Assembly: GCA_049645705.1 (NCBI GenBank) | Contig: JBARUK010000068.1 | Location: 62,001 to 126,000 of the forward strand | DNA: 64,000 nucleotides | DNA from: JBGNFV01 sp049645705 | Lineage (GTDB): Bacteria > Bacteroidota > Bacteroidia > Cytophagales > Cyclobacteriaceae | Direction: 5' to 3' | Shown here: one piece after another, positions 15,710 to 25,618 of the stretch | How positions within the stretch are numbered: the first letter of the stretch is position 1 | How the letters are laid out: each line of letters begins with the position of its first letter | The notes under the pieces: generated by a model | The model's database searches: none | Seen by the model: only the letters and a program-made list of their open reading frames with translations | What the model was told of the DNA's origin: nothing | Position numbers and translations under genes: made by a program

Positions 15710-18523
15710 CTATCGACTGAGATATAGGTTTCTTTCGCCATAAATTTTAAGGAAATAATCATCAAGCAGATCGTCAATAAAGTAAATAGCCTCGCCCGTT
15801 GACTTCATTTCCGGACCTAGTTCCTTATTTACGTTGGGGAACTTATTGAAGCTGAAGACCGGAACTTTGATTGCATATCCTTTTTTAGTTGGGTTAAACT
15901 CAAAGTCAGTCACCTTACGTTCTCCCAGCATTACCTTAGTGGCATAGTTTACATAAGGCTCATCATACGTCTTACATATAAATGGTACGGTACGACTGGC
16001 CCGGGGGTTTGCTTCAATTATGTAAACGGTATCGTTTTTTATAGCAAACTGAATATTGATCAGACCAACGGTCTGCAAAGCCAGGGCGATTTTTTTTGTA
16101 TAGGTTTCGATCTGTGCGATCACAAAATCCCCCAGATTGTAGGGCGGCAGTACAGCATAACTGTCTCCGGAATGAATTCCTGCCGGCTCTATATGCTGCA
16201 TGATACCGATGATATGTACATTTTCACCATCACATATCGCATCAGCTTCTGCTTCGATGGCTCCGTCCAGGAAGTGATCCAGTAACACCTTATTTCCTGG
16301 AATCTCGCGAAGAATATCTACAATATGGTGTTCGAGTTCATCTTTATTGATCACGATCTTCATGCTCTGACCACCCAGTACGTAGGACGGCCTTACCAGC
16401 AAAGGAAAACCCAGGTCATCCGCCAGTTCCAGCGCATGCTCCGCATCCTGTGCCACGCCGAACTCAGGATATGGAATGTCGTTATCTGCCAGCAGAGAAC
16501 TAAAGCTTCCACGGTCTTCAGCCAGGTCCAGCGCCTCATAGCTCGTACCGAAAATTTTGATGCCATACCGGTGCATCTTTTCCGCCAGTTTCAGGGCCGT
16601 CTGTCCTCCCAACTGTACGATTACTCCCTCGGGCTTTTCATGCTGAATTATATCGTACAGATGCTCCCAGAATACAGGTTCGAAGTACAGTTTATCCGCT
16701 ATGTCAAAGTCCGTAGATACCGTTTCAGGATTACAGTTTATCATGATAGTCTCATAGCCGCATTCTTTTGCCGCCAGCACACCATGGACACAACTGTAGT
16801 CGAATTCTATTCCCTGTCCGATCCTGTTAGGACCGGAGCCCAGTATCACTACCTTTTTCTTATCTGAAACAACGGATTCGTTCTCATGCTCGAATGAGCT
16901 ATAGTAATAAGGTGTCTGCGCTTCAAATTCAGCTGCACAGGTATCCACCATTTTGTATACTCTCTTTATGCCAAGGTCTGTCCGCTTGGTGTAAACCTCA
17001 CTTTCCAGGCATTTTACCAGGTGAGCAATCTGGCGATCGGCATAGCCTTTCTCCTTAGCCTCTCTTAGTAGCTCTTCAGGCAGTGACTCTAGTGTATGTT
17101 GCTCTATTTGCTTCTCAAGGCTGATAAGTTCCTCAATTTGATTAAGGAACCACTTATCAATCTTGGTCAGCTTACGAATGGTATTGAACGGAATACCAAG
17201 CTTAAAAGCATCATATATATGAAATAGACGGTTCCAGCTTGGGTGCTCCAAGCTCTCCAGTATCTTTTCCTGATTGGTGAGCTCCTTGCCATCAGCCCCG
17301 AGGCCATTCCGCTTTATTTCCAGCGACTGACAGGCTTTCTGTAGCGCCTCCTGGAAATTACGGCCGATACCCATTACCTCTCCCACGGATTTCATCTGCA
17401 GGCCTAGCTTACGGTCGCTACCCTTAAATTTATCAAAGTTCCAGCGTGGAATTTTTACAATTACGTAGTCTAATGCCGGTTCAAAGTAAGCCGAAGTTGT
17501 TTTAGTAATCTGGTTTTTGAGTTCATCCAGATTGTATCCGATAGCCAGTTTGGCGGCTATTTTCGCAATAGGGTAACCAGTAGCTTTACTAGCCAGGGCA
17601 GATGAGCGGGATACCCTCGGGTTGATTTCAATGCCTATGATCCCATCATCTTCCGGATTAACAGCAAACTGGACATTACATCCGCCTGCGAACTCACCTA
17701 TGCCATTCATCATTCTGATAGCCAGGTCACGCATGTGCTGGTATACTGTGTCAGGCAGGGTCATAGCAGGGGCAACAGTTATCGAGTCACCCGTATGGAC
17801 CCCCATGGGGTCGAAGTTTTCTATCGAACAGATAATAATAACATTTCCATTATTATCTCTGAGTAATTCTAATTCATACTCTTTCCACCCCAGAATACTC
17901 TGCTCAACCAGCACTTCATGTATAGGGGAGGCATGGAGTCCGCTGGTCAATGCTTTGTCAAAGTCCTCTGCCTTTTGCACAAAACCACCCCCATATCCTC
18001 CGAGCGTATAGCTAGGCCTGATAACCAAGGGAAATCCGATCTCCTGGGCTATTTCTTTTCCCTGTAGAAAAGATGTAGCTGTAGAACCCTGGCAAACATT
18101 TACCCCTAGTTCATGCATTTTCAGCCTGAACTTTTCGCGGTTTTCTGTCGTCTCTATCGCATCAATGTCAACACCTATGATCCTGACATCAAACTTCTCC
18201 CATATTCCTGCGCGGTCACAATCTATAGCCAGATTAAGAGCTGTCTGCCCTCCCATAGTAGGTAATACGGCATCTACCTGATGCTTTTTAAGTATCTCAA
18301 TTATACTTTTCTTTTCTAGGGGTAGCAAGTACACATGATCGGCTGTTACCTTATCGGTCATGATCGTTGCCGGATTACTGTTTATCAGGATTACCTCGAT
18401 ACCCTCTTCACGAAGAGAGCGAGAGGCCTGAGAACCGGCATAATCGAACTCACAGGCCTGACCAATGATGATGGGGCCACTACCTATGATCAGGATTGAT
18501 TTGATACTATTGTCTTTAGGCAT
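15710..18523 (-). CDS. carB: Carbamoyl-phosphate synthase large subunit, lacking the C-terminal allosteric domain
   Basis: 937 residues from the ATG at 18523; an in-frame start 54 bases earlier adds a stretch that lies over the promoter. Two ATP-grasp halves are visible: the carboxyphosphate half starts with ILIIGSGPIIIGQACEFDYAG and the carbamate half with VVILGSGPNRIGQGIEFDYS near residue 555. E. coli CarB has 1073 residues; here the protein stops soon after LGPEMKSTGEA, so the C-terminal methylglyoxal-synthase-like domain that binds UMP and ornithine is absent. The enzyme makes carbamoyl phosphate for arginine and pyrimidine synthesis together with CarA, which is not in the window. Allosteric control must differ from that in enterobacteria. 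Confidence 0.94.
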   Translation of the reverse strand: MPKDNSIKSILIIGSGPIIIGQACEFDYAGSQASRSLREEGIEVILINSNPATIMTDKVTADHVYLLPLEKKSIIEILKKHQVDAVLPTMGGQTALNLAIDCDRAGIWEKFDVRIIGVDIDAIETTENREKFRLKMHELGVNVCQGSTATSFLQGKEIAQEIGFPLVIRPSYTLGGYGGGFVQKAEDFDKALTSGLHASPIHEVLVEQSILGWKEYELELLRDNNGNVIIICSIENFDPMGVHTGDSITVAPAMTLPDTVYQHMRDLAIRMMNGIGEFAGGCNVQFAVNPEDDGIIGIEINPRVSRSSALASKATGYPIAKIAAKLAIGYNLDELKNQITKTTSAYFEPALDYVIVKIPRWNFDKFKGSDRKLGLQMKSVGEVMGIGRNFQEALQKACQSLEIKRNGLGADGKELTNQEKILESLEHPSWNRLFHIYDAFKLGIPFNTIRKLTKIDKWFLNQIEELISLEKQIEQHTLESLPEELLREAKEKGYADRQIAHLVKCLESEVYTKRTDLGIKRVYKMVDTCAAEFEAQTPYYYSSFEHENESVVSDKKKVVILGSGPNRIGQGIEFDYSCVHGVLAAKECGYETIMINCNPETVSTDFDIADKLYFEPVFWEHLYDIIQHEKPEGVIVQLGGQTALKLAEKMHRYGIKIFGTSYEALDLAEDRGSFSSLLADNDIPYPEFGVAQDAEHALELADDLGFPLLVRPSYVLGGQSMKIVINKDELEHHIVDILREIPGNKVLLDHFLDGAIEAEADAICDGENVHIIGIMQHIEPAGIHSGDSYAVLPPYNLGDFVIAQIETYTKKIALALQTVGLINIQFAIKNDTVYIIEANPRASRTVPFICKTYDEPYVNYATKVMLGERKVTDFEFNPTKKGYAIKVPVFSFNKFPNVNKELGPEMKSTGEAIYFIDDLLDDYFLKIYGERNLYLSR

Positions 18524-18558
18524 TACAGATACAGATGGAGTGCTATTGATAAATTGCA

Positions 18559-18590
18559 CAAATTTAGACCTAAACACAGGAATAACAAAA
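18559..18590 (-). promoter_or_regulatory. carB promoter, Bacteroidota consensus
   Basis: On the minus strand TTTTG (complement of 18586-18590), a 19-base spacer, then TAAATTTG (complement of 18559-18566). Both elements and the spacing fit the Bacteroidota consensus. The predicted transcript leader is about 30 bases. Confidence 0.7.
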
Positions 18591-18814
18591 GATTACAATC
18601 CGAACCTACAGACGAGGAAAGAGTATCTTAGACGAATTATTCACATAAAGGTGCATATCAGCTCATTATTTACTGAAAATGAATCAATTGTAATCTCCTG
18701 ATTTTTTTTATTAAAGCTTTTTTTTTCAGCAACAGAAACAATAGAGGGGGTAAATCTATTGTAATAATGTGCTGTCAAGACTTAAGTCCAAATTATTTGG
18801 CTTTAAGCAATAAA
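18591..18814. other. Intergenic region between carB and lpdA without a gene
   Basis: The gene-free interval 18524-18868 contains the carB promoter at its left end and the lpdA terminator at its right end. Between them is AT-rich sequence with long T tracts (around 18700-18726) and no ORF, tRNA or convincing hairpin that I can see. Confidence 0.5.
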
Positions 18815-18840
18815 ACAGGCCAACCTTATGGTTGGCCTGT
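18815..18840 (-). terminator. Terminator after lpdA
   Basis: ACAGGCCAACC, loop TTAT, GGTTGGCCTGT; on the minus strand followed by TTTTATTGC. It lies 29 bases past the lpdA stop. Confidence 0.85.
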
Positions 18841-18868
18841 TTGTGTTTTACCCTGTTGATAAGCTCTA

Positions 18869-20266
18869 TCAGATATGAAGTGCCCTGTTTTCAGTAGCAG
18901 CAAGACAGGCTTCTTTGATCGACTCGGTAAAAGTAGGGTGAGCATGCGACATGCGTGACACATCTTCAGCAGAAGCACGAAACTCCATGGCTACTACAGC
19001 TTCAGCAATCATATCTGCCGCCCGGGGACCTATGATATGTACTCCGAGTATCTCATCTGTTTCTTTATCTGCCAGAACCTTTACCAACCCGTCTGTATCC
19101 ATACTGGCGCGGGCTCTTCCTGAGGCTTTAAAGGGAAAAGATCCGGACTTATACTTTCTACCTTCCTCTTTAAGCTCTTCCTCAGTATATCCCACACTTG
19201 CCACTTCCGGCCAAGTATAGATAACGCCCGGTATGAGCTTGTAGTTGATGTGAGGCTTCTGTCCTTTCATTGTTTCAGCCACAAATACCCCTTCTTCTTC
19301 AGCTTTGTGAGCTAGCATAGCCCCGCGAACCACATCACCGATCGCGTAAATATTATCTACTTTAGTTTTCAGATTTTCATCGACCTCAATTTTGCCACGA
19401 TCATCAGTCGATAGTCCAGCTGCTTCTAAGTTAAGCCCTTCAGTATAAGGCTTACGGCCTATAGAAAGCAGGCAATAATCGCCTTTGTATTCTTTCTTTT
19501 CTCCTTTTTCGTTCTCGGCAGTTACGATGACCTCATCGCCTTTCCTTTCTACTCCCGTTACTTTGTGTTTCAGGTTAAAATCGAAGCCGAGTTTCTTCAG
19601 AACTTTTTGAAGTTCTTTACTCATCGTCTTATCCATACCGGGAGTTATTCTGTCCATAAACTCCAGTACGGTAACCTTGCTACCGAGACGGCCTACAACT
19701 GACCCCAGCTCCATACCAATGTATCCTGCACCAATAATGATCATGTGCTTAGGAATCTCTTTAAGCTCCAGAGCCTCTGTACTGGTGATAACTCGCTCTT
19801 TGTCAAGCTCTACGAATGGCAGCGTAGCTGGTTTAGAACCTGTAGCAATTATAAATTTGTCTGATTCAATAGTCTTCTCTTCCTTATCTCCTGAGATCTT
19901 AAGGTTATGCTTATCGACAAATGAGCCTACGCCAGTATGTACGTCTATCTTATTTTTTTTCATCAGATAGGCAATACCATCGACAGTTTGCTTTACCACG
20001 CCTCTTTTCCGCTCTACCATCTGTTTGATATCTACAGATACATCGGAGAGCTTAATACCGTGTTCGTCAAAAGTATGAGTAGCATTGTGATAATGCTCGG
20101 AAGAGTCAAGCATAGCCTTAGAGGGAATACAACCTACATTAAGGCAAGTTCCGCCCAGGCTGGTGTATTTTTCTACGATGGCGGTTTTCATCCCAAGCTG
20201 GGCACAGCGTATAGCTGCGACATAGCCACCCGGACCTGAGCCGATAACTACGACGTCATATTTCAT
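18869..20266 (-). CDS. lpdA: Dihydrolipoyl dehydrogenase (E3)
   Basis: 465 residues. An FAD-binding GSGPGGY near 9-15, the redox-active disulfide Cys41/Cys46 in GGTCLNVGCIPSK, a second NAD-binding GAGYIGMELG near 175-185, and the C-terminal HAHPTFTE with the catalytic His-Glu pair. It reoxidises dihydrolipoamide of the 2-oxoacid dehydrogenases with NAD+. It follows sucB and sucA on the same strand, but a terminator separates it from sucB, so it may have its own promoter and serve other complexes (pyruvate dehydrogenase, glycine cleavage). Confidence 0.96.
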   Translation of the reverse strand: MKYDVVVIGSGPGGYVAAIRCAQLGMKTAIVEKYTSLGGTCLNVGCIPSKAMLDSSEHYHNATHTFDEHGIKLSDVSVDIKQMVERKRGVVKQTVDGIAYLMKKNKIDVHTGVGSFVDKHNLKISGDKEEKTIESDKFIIATGSKPATLPFVELDKERVITSTEALELKEIPKHMIIIGAGYIGMELGSVVGRLGSKVTVLEFMDRITPGMDKTMSKELQKVLKKLGFDFNLKHKVTGVERKGDEVIVTAENEKGEKKEYKGDYCLLSIGRKPYTEGLNLEAAGLSTDDRGKIEVDENLKTKVDNIYAIGDVVRGAMLAHKAEEEGVFVAETMKGQKPHINYKLIPGVIYTWPEVASVGYTEEELKEEGRKYKSGSFPFKASGRARASMDTDGLVKVLADKETDEILGVHIIGPRAADMIAEAVVAMEFRASAEDVSRMSHAHPTFTESIKEACLAATENRALHI

Positions 20267-20337
20267 GGAAGAAAATTTTTGTTAACAGACAGAATATAAA
20301 GTAAATGTAAGTAGAAAACGGAAGGGTGTGAAAAATA

Positions 20338-20362
20338 AAGGCGGGGAACCACCCCCGCCTTA
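20338..20362 (-). terminator. Terminator after sucB
   Basis: AAGGCGGGG, short loop, CCCCCGCCTT; on the minus strand followed by TATTTTTC. It separates sucAB from lpdA. Confidence 0.8.
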
Positions 20363-20381
20363 ACCTATGAAAAAGAAAAAA

Positions 20382-21965
20382 CTAAACACCCAGAAGCAAC
20401 CTTGCGGGGTCTTCGAGCAAGCTCTTTACCCTGACAAGGAAGCTAACGGATTCCTTACCGTCAATGATTCTGTGGTCGTATGAAAGGGCCAGATACATAA
20501 TGGGCCTGACAATAACCTCTCCGTTCTCTACCACTGGGCGCTCAACTATGTTGTGCATTCCCAAAATCGCCGACTGCGGGGCATTAATGATAGGTGTAGA
20601 TAGCATAGAGCCAAATATACCCCCGTTTGTGATGGTAAATGTACCGCCTGTCATCTCTTCTATACTAAGGCGATTATTTTTCGCTTTAGTTGCCAGTCTT
20701 ATGATTTCCTTTTCGATTTCGTGGAAACCAAGTTTTCCGGCATTCCTGATGACGGGTACTACCAGCCCGCGATCGGTAGATACTGCAATTGATACATCAC
20801 AGTAATCATTGAACACAATCTCATCTTGATCGATCATGGCATTTACGGCCGGAAACTCCTGCAGCGCCATGCAAACTGCCTTAGTGAAGAAGGACATAAA
20901 GCCCAACCCGACCTCGTATTTATCTTTAAAAGTATCTTTATACTTTTTTCTCAATTCCATGACTGGCTGCATGTTGACTTCGTTAAAAGTCGTCAGCATA
21001 GCCGTGTCATTTTTTACAGAAACTAACCTACGGGCAATCGTTTTCCGAAGATTAGACATCTTTTCGCGGCGCTGATTCCGCTCATTATCAGATGCATGAG
21101 ATTCCGAATCGCTTCGGGCTGCTTCTTTTTCCGTTTTAGCTGGTTTTGGTTCGGATGCCTTCTGGTTGTCTTTAGAAGCAGACAAAGCATCCTCTTTGGT
21201 GATGCGTCCGTCGATTCCGGTACCTTTTACATTATCGGCAGAGATACCTTTCTCTTTCAATATCTTAGCGGCGGCAGGTGAAGCATGCCCTGTGGCATAC
21301 GTAGCCTCTCCGGCTTTTTCGCTATCAGTAGAGGACTTATCTTTCTCGACATTCCGAGAATCTTTTTTAGCACTACCCTCAGCTACTTCAATCTTGCATA
21401 TCGGTGCTCCTATTTCAAGGGTTTCACCTTCTTCAACCAGAGTGGAAAGATATCCGCTCGATTCGGCTGTAAGCTCAAAAGTAGCCTTATCGGATTCAAT
21501 TTCTGCAATTACTTCATCTAAGTCAACAAAATCTCCATTTTTTTTTAACCAGGTAGAGATCGTAACTTCTGTAATTGACTCACCCACAGCAGGAACTGAC
21601 ATCTCAATAATTTTTCCGGTCTTAGCCGGTCCGTTATTTTCATCAGCCTTTTCTTCCTGTTCAGGGGCTTTGTCACCTTTATCACTACTATCGGACTGCT
21701 TTTCCTCAGTCTTGTCAGCAGCGGCCTTTCCGTTTTCATCAATCTCGCAAATCAGAGAGCCGATTTCAAGCGTCTCTCCTTCTTTAGCTTTGATCTTCAG
21801 AGTACCGGAGGCTTCAGCATTTAATTCAAAAGTCGCCTTATCCGACTCGAGCTCGCAAATGACTTCGTCCATTTCAACATAGTCGCCGTCACTTTTAAGC
21901 CATTGAGCAATGGTAACTTCGTTAATAGATTCTCCTACTGTGGGAATCTTTACTGCTATGCTCAT
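20382..21965 (-). CDS. sucB: 2-oxoglutarate dehydrogenase E2 with two lipoyl domains
   Basis: 527 residues, about 120 longer than E. coli SucB (405). Two lipoyl domains stand in tandem: residues about 2-77 and 120-195, each with the lipoyl-lysine motif ESDKATFEL. They are joined by acidic, Lys/Glu-rich linkers. A peripheral-subunit-binding domain follows (ASPAAAKILKEKGI, about 227-262), then an Ala/Pro/Lys linker and the catalytic domain from about 300 with the active-site YDHRIIDG near the end. It transfers the succinyl group from lipoamide to CoA. It lies 63 bases downstream of sucA and is probably co-transcribed. The double lipoyl arrangement is typical of many pyruvate dehydrogenase E2s; pairing with sucA here makes the succinyltransferase assignment the better one. 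Confidence 0.93.
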   Translation of the reverse strand: MSIAVKIPTVGESINEVTIAQWLKSDGDYVEMDEVICELESDKATFELNAEASGTLKIKAKEGETLEIGSLICEIDENGKAAADKTEEKQSDSSDKGDKAPEQEEKADENNGPAKTGKIIEMSVPAVGESITEVTISTWLKKNGDFVDLDEVIAEIESDKATFELTAESSGYLSTLVEEGETLEIGAPICKIEVAEGSAKKDSRNVEKDKSSTDSEKAGEATYATGHASPAAAKILKEKGISADNVKGTGIDGRITKEDALSASKDNQKASEPKPAKTEKEAARSDSESHASDNERNQRREKMSNLRKTIARRLVSVKNDTAMLTTFNEVNMQPVMELRKKYKDTFKDKYEVGLGFMSFFTKAVCMALQEFPAVNAMIDQDEIVFNDYCDVSIAVSTDRGLVVPVIRNAGKLGFHEIEKEIIRLATKAKNNRLSIEEMTGGTFTITNGGIFGSMLSTPIINAPQSAILGMHNIVERPVVENGEVIVRPIMYLALSYDHRIIDGKESVSFLVRVKSLLEDPARLLLGV

Positions 21966-22028
21966 ATTGTATATGATCTAAATGTCGAATAATTTTTTAT
22001 GAAAAACAATACTATTTTTTCCAAAAAT

Positions 22029-24752
22029 CTACATAAAAGCTTTTTCAATGATTTCCTGTTGCTCTTTTGCATGCATTTTGCTATAGCCAGTGGCAGGTGA
22101 TGCACTTGCCTTACGGCTGATAACTTTCATCTGAACTTCTCTGTAAATTCTTAAAATAAAGGACCAGGCGCCCATATTCTCAGGCTCTTCCTGTAACCAG
22201 ACTACCTCCGAACCTTTGTACCTGTTAAGAAGGAGTTCGTTAATCTGATCCTTAGGGAACGGATATAGCTGCTCAACTCTTACAAGAGCTACATCTTTCC
22301 GCTTTTGCTTCTGTTGCTCTTCTAAAAGGTCATAATATACCTTTCCGCTACAAAGTATTACGCGCTTAACCGATCCGGGTTCCACATACTCATCATCCAG
22401 AATTTCTCTGAACTTACCCGAAAGCAGCTCTGACTTTTTAGATACTACTTTGGGATGTCTTAACAGGGATTTCGGAGACATCACAACTAGTGGCTTTCTG
22501 AAAGGCCATGCGAGCTGTCTTCTGAGCATGTGAAAGAAGTTAGCCGGTTCGGTAACGTTCGCCACAATAATATTATACTCGGCCGCCAGTTGAAGAAACC
22601 GCTCGGGCCTTGCATTACTGTGTTCGGGCCCCTGACCTTCATACCCGTGTGGAAGCAGGAGCACCAGACCATTCATACGCTGCCACTTGGTTTCGGAACA
22701 GGTAACGAACTGGTCAATCATGACCTGTGCACCGTTGGCAAAATCACCAAACTGTGCCTCCCAGATAACTAAAGCATTCGGGTTGGCCATCGAATACCCG
22801 AATTCGAATCCCATAGCTCCGTATTCTGAAAGCAGGGAATTGAATATTCGGAATTTTCTCTCGGTACCAACTATATGATTAAGGCTGTTATACGCCTCTC
22901 CGGTCTTGACATCGTGAAGCACGGCATGACGGTGGGAAAAAGTACCTCTCTCGGAATCCTGTCCTGATAGCCGCACTAATTTATCATCGACCAACAAAGA
23001 ACCGTAAGCCATCAGTTCGGCAGCCGCCCAGTTGAGCTCTTCACTTTCGAAGAACATTTCTTTTCGCTGCTTAAACTGTTTCTCTATCTGCCGGATAGGC
23101 TTAAACCCTTCGGGAAGGGTAGTCAATGCTTTGGCTATACTGGCATAAGACTCTTCTGAAATACCGGTTTCAGGAGAAGATGCAAAGTCTTCGGGAGTTG
23201 ACCTCCTCAGTTCTTTCCACTCTTTCTCCATCTGCTGATATTGGTACGGAAGAGGTTTTTGCTTCACCATGTTCAACCGATCCTGAAGCAACTGACGGAA
23301 TTCATTGTCCATCTGCTCTGCCAGTTCGGCATCTACCTCACCCCGCTGAATAAGGCTCTTATTGTATAGTTCTCTCGGGTTGGCATGTTTGGCAATCAGG
23401 CTGTACAACTTAGGCTGTGTAAATTTAGGCTCATCACTTTCATTATGACCGTGACGGCGATAGCAGACCATATCAATAAAAATGTCTTTATTGAATTTCT
23501 GCCGGAATTCGACTGCCAGGTTCATGCAGAAAACTACTGCTTCGGGGTCGTCACCGTTAACATGAAGTACGGGCGCATCAATGATCTTAGCTACATCCGT
23601 ACAGTAGATGCTAGAGCGGGCATCATCATAATCGGTAGTGAAGCCTACCTGGTTATTAATAACAAAGTGAATGGTACCACCTGTATAGTACCCACCCAGC
23701 TTAGACATCTGTGTAACTTCGTACACAACACCCTGGCCGGCAATGGCAGCATCACCATGAATAAGGATAGGCATAACTGCATCCTCATTTCCCTGGTACT
23801 GGATATCTATCTTCGCACGGGAAAAGCCTTCTACAACAGGATTGACAGCCTCCAGGTGGCTGGGGTTTGGAGCCAGCTTGAGGTTTACCTTGTTACCGGA
23901 AATGGACTCTACCTCTGAGCTAAAGCCCATGTGATATTTCACATCACCGTCTCCCATTGTAAGATCAGGATCAGCTTTACCCTCAAATTCATTAAATATC
24001 TGCTCATAGGTTTTTCCCATGATGTTAGCCAGAACATTAAGGCGCCCGCGGTGGGCCATGCCTATGACTACTTCTTTAACCCCAAGATCTGCACCTTTAT
24101 TAATGGCTGCATCCAACGCAGGAATAGTTGTTTCACCCCCCTCAAGGCTAAAGCGCTTCTGACCAAGGTATTTGGTATGAAGGAAGTTCTCAAAAACGAC
24201 TGCTTCGTTTAACTTTCCAAGAATACGCTTTTTCTCATCAAGCGAAGGATTGAAGTTGAGTGCCTGGTGTTCGCTCTTATCCTTAAACCACTGCAGTATC
24301 TCAGAGTCGCGGATGTACATGTACTCGAAACCGACCGTACCTGTATAAATATAGTTGAGGGCTCCGACTATTTTTTCCAGGCTGGCCTTGCCTATTCCTA
24401 TAAGCTTGCCTGCTTCAAATTCTTTTTTAGGATCACACGTGTCCAGCCCAAAATCCTTAGGATCAAGCTTGGCATTATGATCACGACGCTCTCGTACCGG
24501 GTTTGTTTTGGATCGCAGATGCCCCCTGGAGCGATAAGCATGGATAAGGTCGCGAACGGCTATTTCATCGGGATCGGAAGAGCCTATAGCAGCTTCTCCA
24601 TTTTCGGAATCAAAATCCGCTTTCTTAAATTCGAACCCTTCAAAAAATATCTGCCAGCTTTTATCGACAGAAGAAGGATCGGATTTATAGTCGTTATATA
24701 GTTCGTCTATGTATGAAACGTGAGCGTTTGCTATATAGGAATATTTATCCAT
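22029..24752 (-). CDS. sucA: 2-oxoglutarate dehydrogenase E1
   Basis: 907 residues, close to the usual 930. The N-terminal E2-interacting segment (YIDELYNDYKSDPSSVD) is present. The thiamine-diphosphate core has GMAHRGRLNVL, GDAAIAGQG and the HGHNESDEP signature; the C-terminal part has the FEFGYS and HGYEGQGPEHS blocks. It decarboxylates 2-oxoglutarate and loads the succinyl group onto lipoyl-SucB. A near-perfect promoter lies upstream, and sucB follows, forming the operon sucAB. Confidence 0.96.
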   Translation of the reverse strand: MDKYSYIANAHVSYIDELYNDYKSDPSSVDKSWQIFFEGFEFKKADFDSENGEAAIGSSDPDEIAVRDLIHAYRSRGHLRSKTNPVRERRDHNAKLDPKDFGLDTCDPKKEFEAGKLIGIGKASLEKIVGALNYIYTGTVGFEYMYIRDSEILQWFKDKSEHQALNFNPSLDEKKRILGKLNEAVVFENFLHTKYLGQKRFSLEGGETTIPALDAAINKGADLGVKEVVIGMAHRGRLNVLANIMGKTYEQIFNEFEGKADPDLTMGDGDVKYHMGFSSEVESISGNKVNLKLAPNPSHLEAVNPVVEGFSRAKIDIQYQGNEDAVMPILIHGDAAIAGQGVVYEVTQMSKLGGYYTGGTIHFVINNQVGFTTDYDDARSSIYCTDVAKIIDAPVLHVNGDDPEAVVFCMNLAVEFRQKFNKDIFIDMVCYRRHGHNESDEPKFTQPKLYSLIAKHANPRELYNKSLIQRGEVDAELAEQMDNEFRQLLQDRLNMVKQKPLPYQYQQMEKEWKELRRSTPEDFASSPETGISEESYASIAKALTTLPEGFKPIRQIEKQFKQRKEMFFESEELNWAAAELMAYGSLLVDDKLVRLSGQDSERGTFSHRHAVLHDVKTGEAYNSLNHIVGTERKFRIFNSLLSEYGAMGFEFGYSMANPNALVIWEAQFGDFANGAQVMIDQFVTCSETKWQRMNGLVLLLPHGYEGQGPEHSNARPERFLQLAAEYNIIVANVTEPANFFHMLRRQLAWPFRKPLVVMSPKSLLRHPKVVSKKSELLSGKFREILDDEYVEPGSVKRVILCSGKVYYDLLEEQQKQKRKDVALVRVEQLYPFPKDQINELLLNRYKGSEVVWLQEEPENMGAWSFILRIYREVQMKVISRKASASPATGYSKMHAKEQQEIIEKAFM

Positions 24753-24778
24753 TTGGCTATGCGGGAAATTAATTCAGA

Positions 24779-24810
24779 CAAAGGTAGGCATTATGAATAT
24801 AAGTCAAAAA
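24779..24810 (-). promoter_or_regulatory. sucA promoter, Bacteroidota consensus
   Basis: On the minus strand TTTTTG (complement of 24805-24810), an 18-base spacer, then TACCTTTG (complement of 24779-24786). The -7 element ends 27 bases before the sucA ATG. Confidence 0.7.
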
Positions 24811-24969
24811 CCGCTAAAACGATTACACGAATTCGTCTTAGAACCAGAAACTTTGATGATCATATTCCGTGACTTAACCTAATTGATACAATTATGTTAT
24901 CATACTTAGCTATTACCTGCTATTTGCAAATGTTTTAAGCGTAACAAGTCCGATTATTGAAAAAATTTG

Positions 24970-24977
24970 TACATTTG
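24970..24977 (+). promoter_or_regulatory. Likely -7 promoter element of rpsP
   Basis: TACATTTG matches TAnnTTTG exactly and lies 57 bases before the rpsP start. No TTTG is found at the expected -33 distance, so confidence is limited. Confidence 0.4.
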
Positions 24978-25033
24978 CGCATTAATTTTAAAGCGGACGG
25001 GTTCCGCGATCAACGTAACACGTTAATAATAAT

Positions 25034-25609
25034 ATGGCTGTTAGAATCAGACTAGCGCGTCGAGGACGCAAAGCGAGGCCTATCTACGATGTAGTTGTGG
25101 CCGACTCAAGGTCTCCCCGTGATGGCAAGTATATCGAAAGATTAGGCTTGTACAATCCGAACACCAACCCTGCTACTATTGAAATCGATTCGGAAAAAGC
25201 ATTTGAATGGGTAATGAAAGGCGCCCAGCCTTCAGACACTGTTCGTGCTATGCTTTCTTACCGTGGTGTAATGTATCGGAAGCACCTTCAACTAGGTGTG
25301 ATCAAGGGTGCATTATCTCAGGAGGATGCCGATAAGAAATACCAGGATTGGGTAGAACAGAAAGACGAGAAAATTCAGGGTAAGATCGATCGCCTGGCAA
25401 CTGAAAAAGATAAGCAGGCTGCCGAGCGTCGTGAAGCTGAAGCCAAGGTTAAAGAAGCCAGAGCAGAAGCTCTTCGTCAGAAGCAGGCTGAAGCCGAAGC
25501 TGCTAATGCTCCTGCCGCTGAAGAAGGCGAAGAAGCTGAAGCTGCTACCGAAGGTGAGGAAAGCACCGAGGCTGAAGGCGGAGAAGCCACTGAAGAGACT
25601 AAAGAATAA
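25034..25609 (+). CDS. rpsP: 30S ribosomal protein S16 with a long acidic tail
   Basis: 191 residues. The first about 85 residues are normal S16 (MAVRIRLARRGRKARPIYD, DSRSPRDGKYIERLG), which helps assemble the central and 5' parts of 16S rRNA. S16 usually has 80-100 residues; here a further 100 residues follow: first a charged coiled-coil-like stretch (about 95-155), then a low-complexity Ala/Glu/Gly region to the end. Extended S16 tails are common in Bacteroidota. It starts the rpsP-rimM-trmD-rplS cluster; rimM follows after 9 bases. Confidence 0.97.
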   Translation: MAVRIRLARRGRKARPIYDVVVADSRSPRDGKYIERLGLYNPNTNPATIEIDSEKAFEWVMKGAQPSDTVRAMLSYRGVMYRKHLQLGVIKGALSQEDADKKYQDWVEQKDEKIQGKIDRLATEKDKQAAERREAEAKVKEARAEALRQKQAEAEAANAPAAEEGEEAEAATEGEESTEAEGGEATEETKE

Positions 25610-25618
25610 TTTCCCGCC

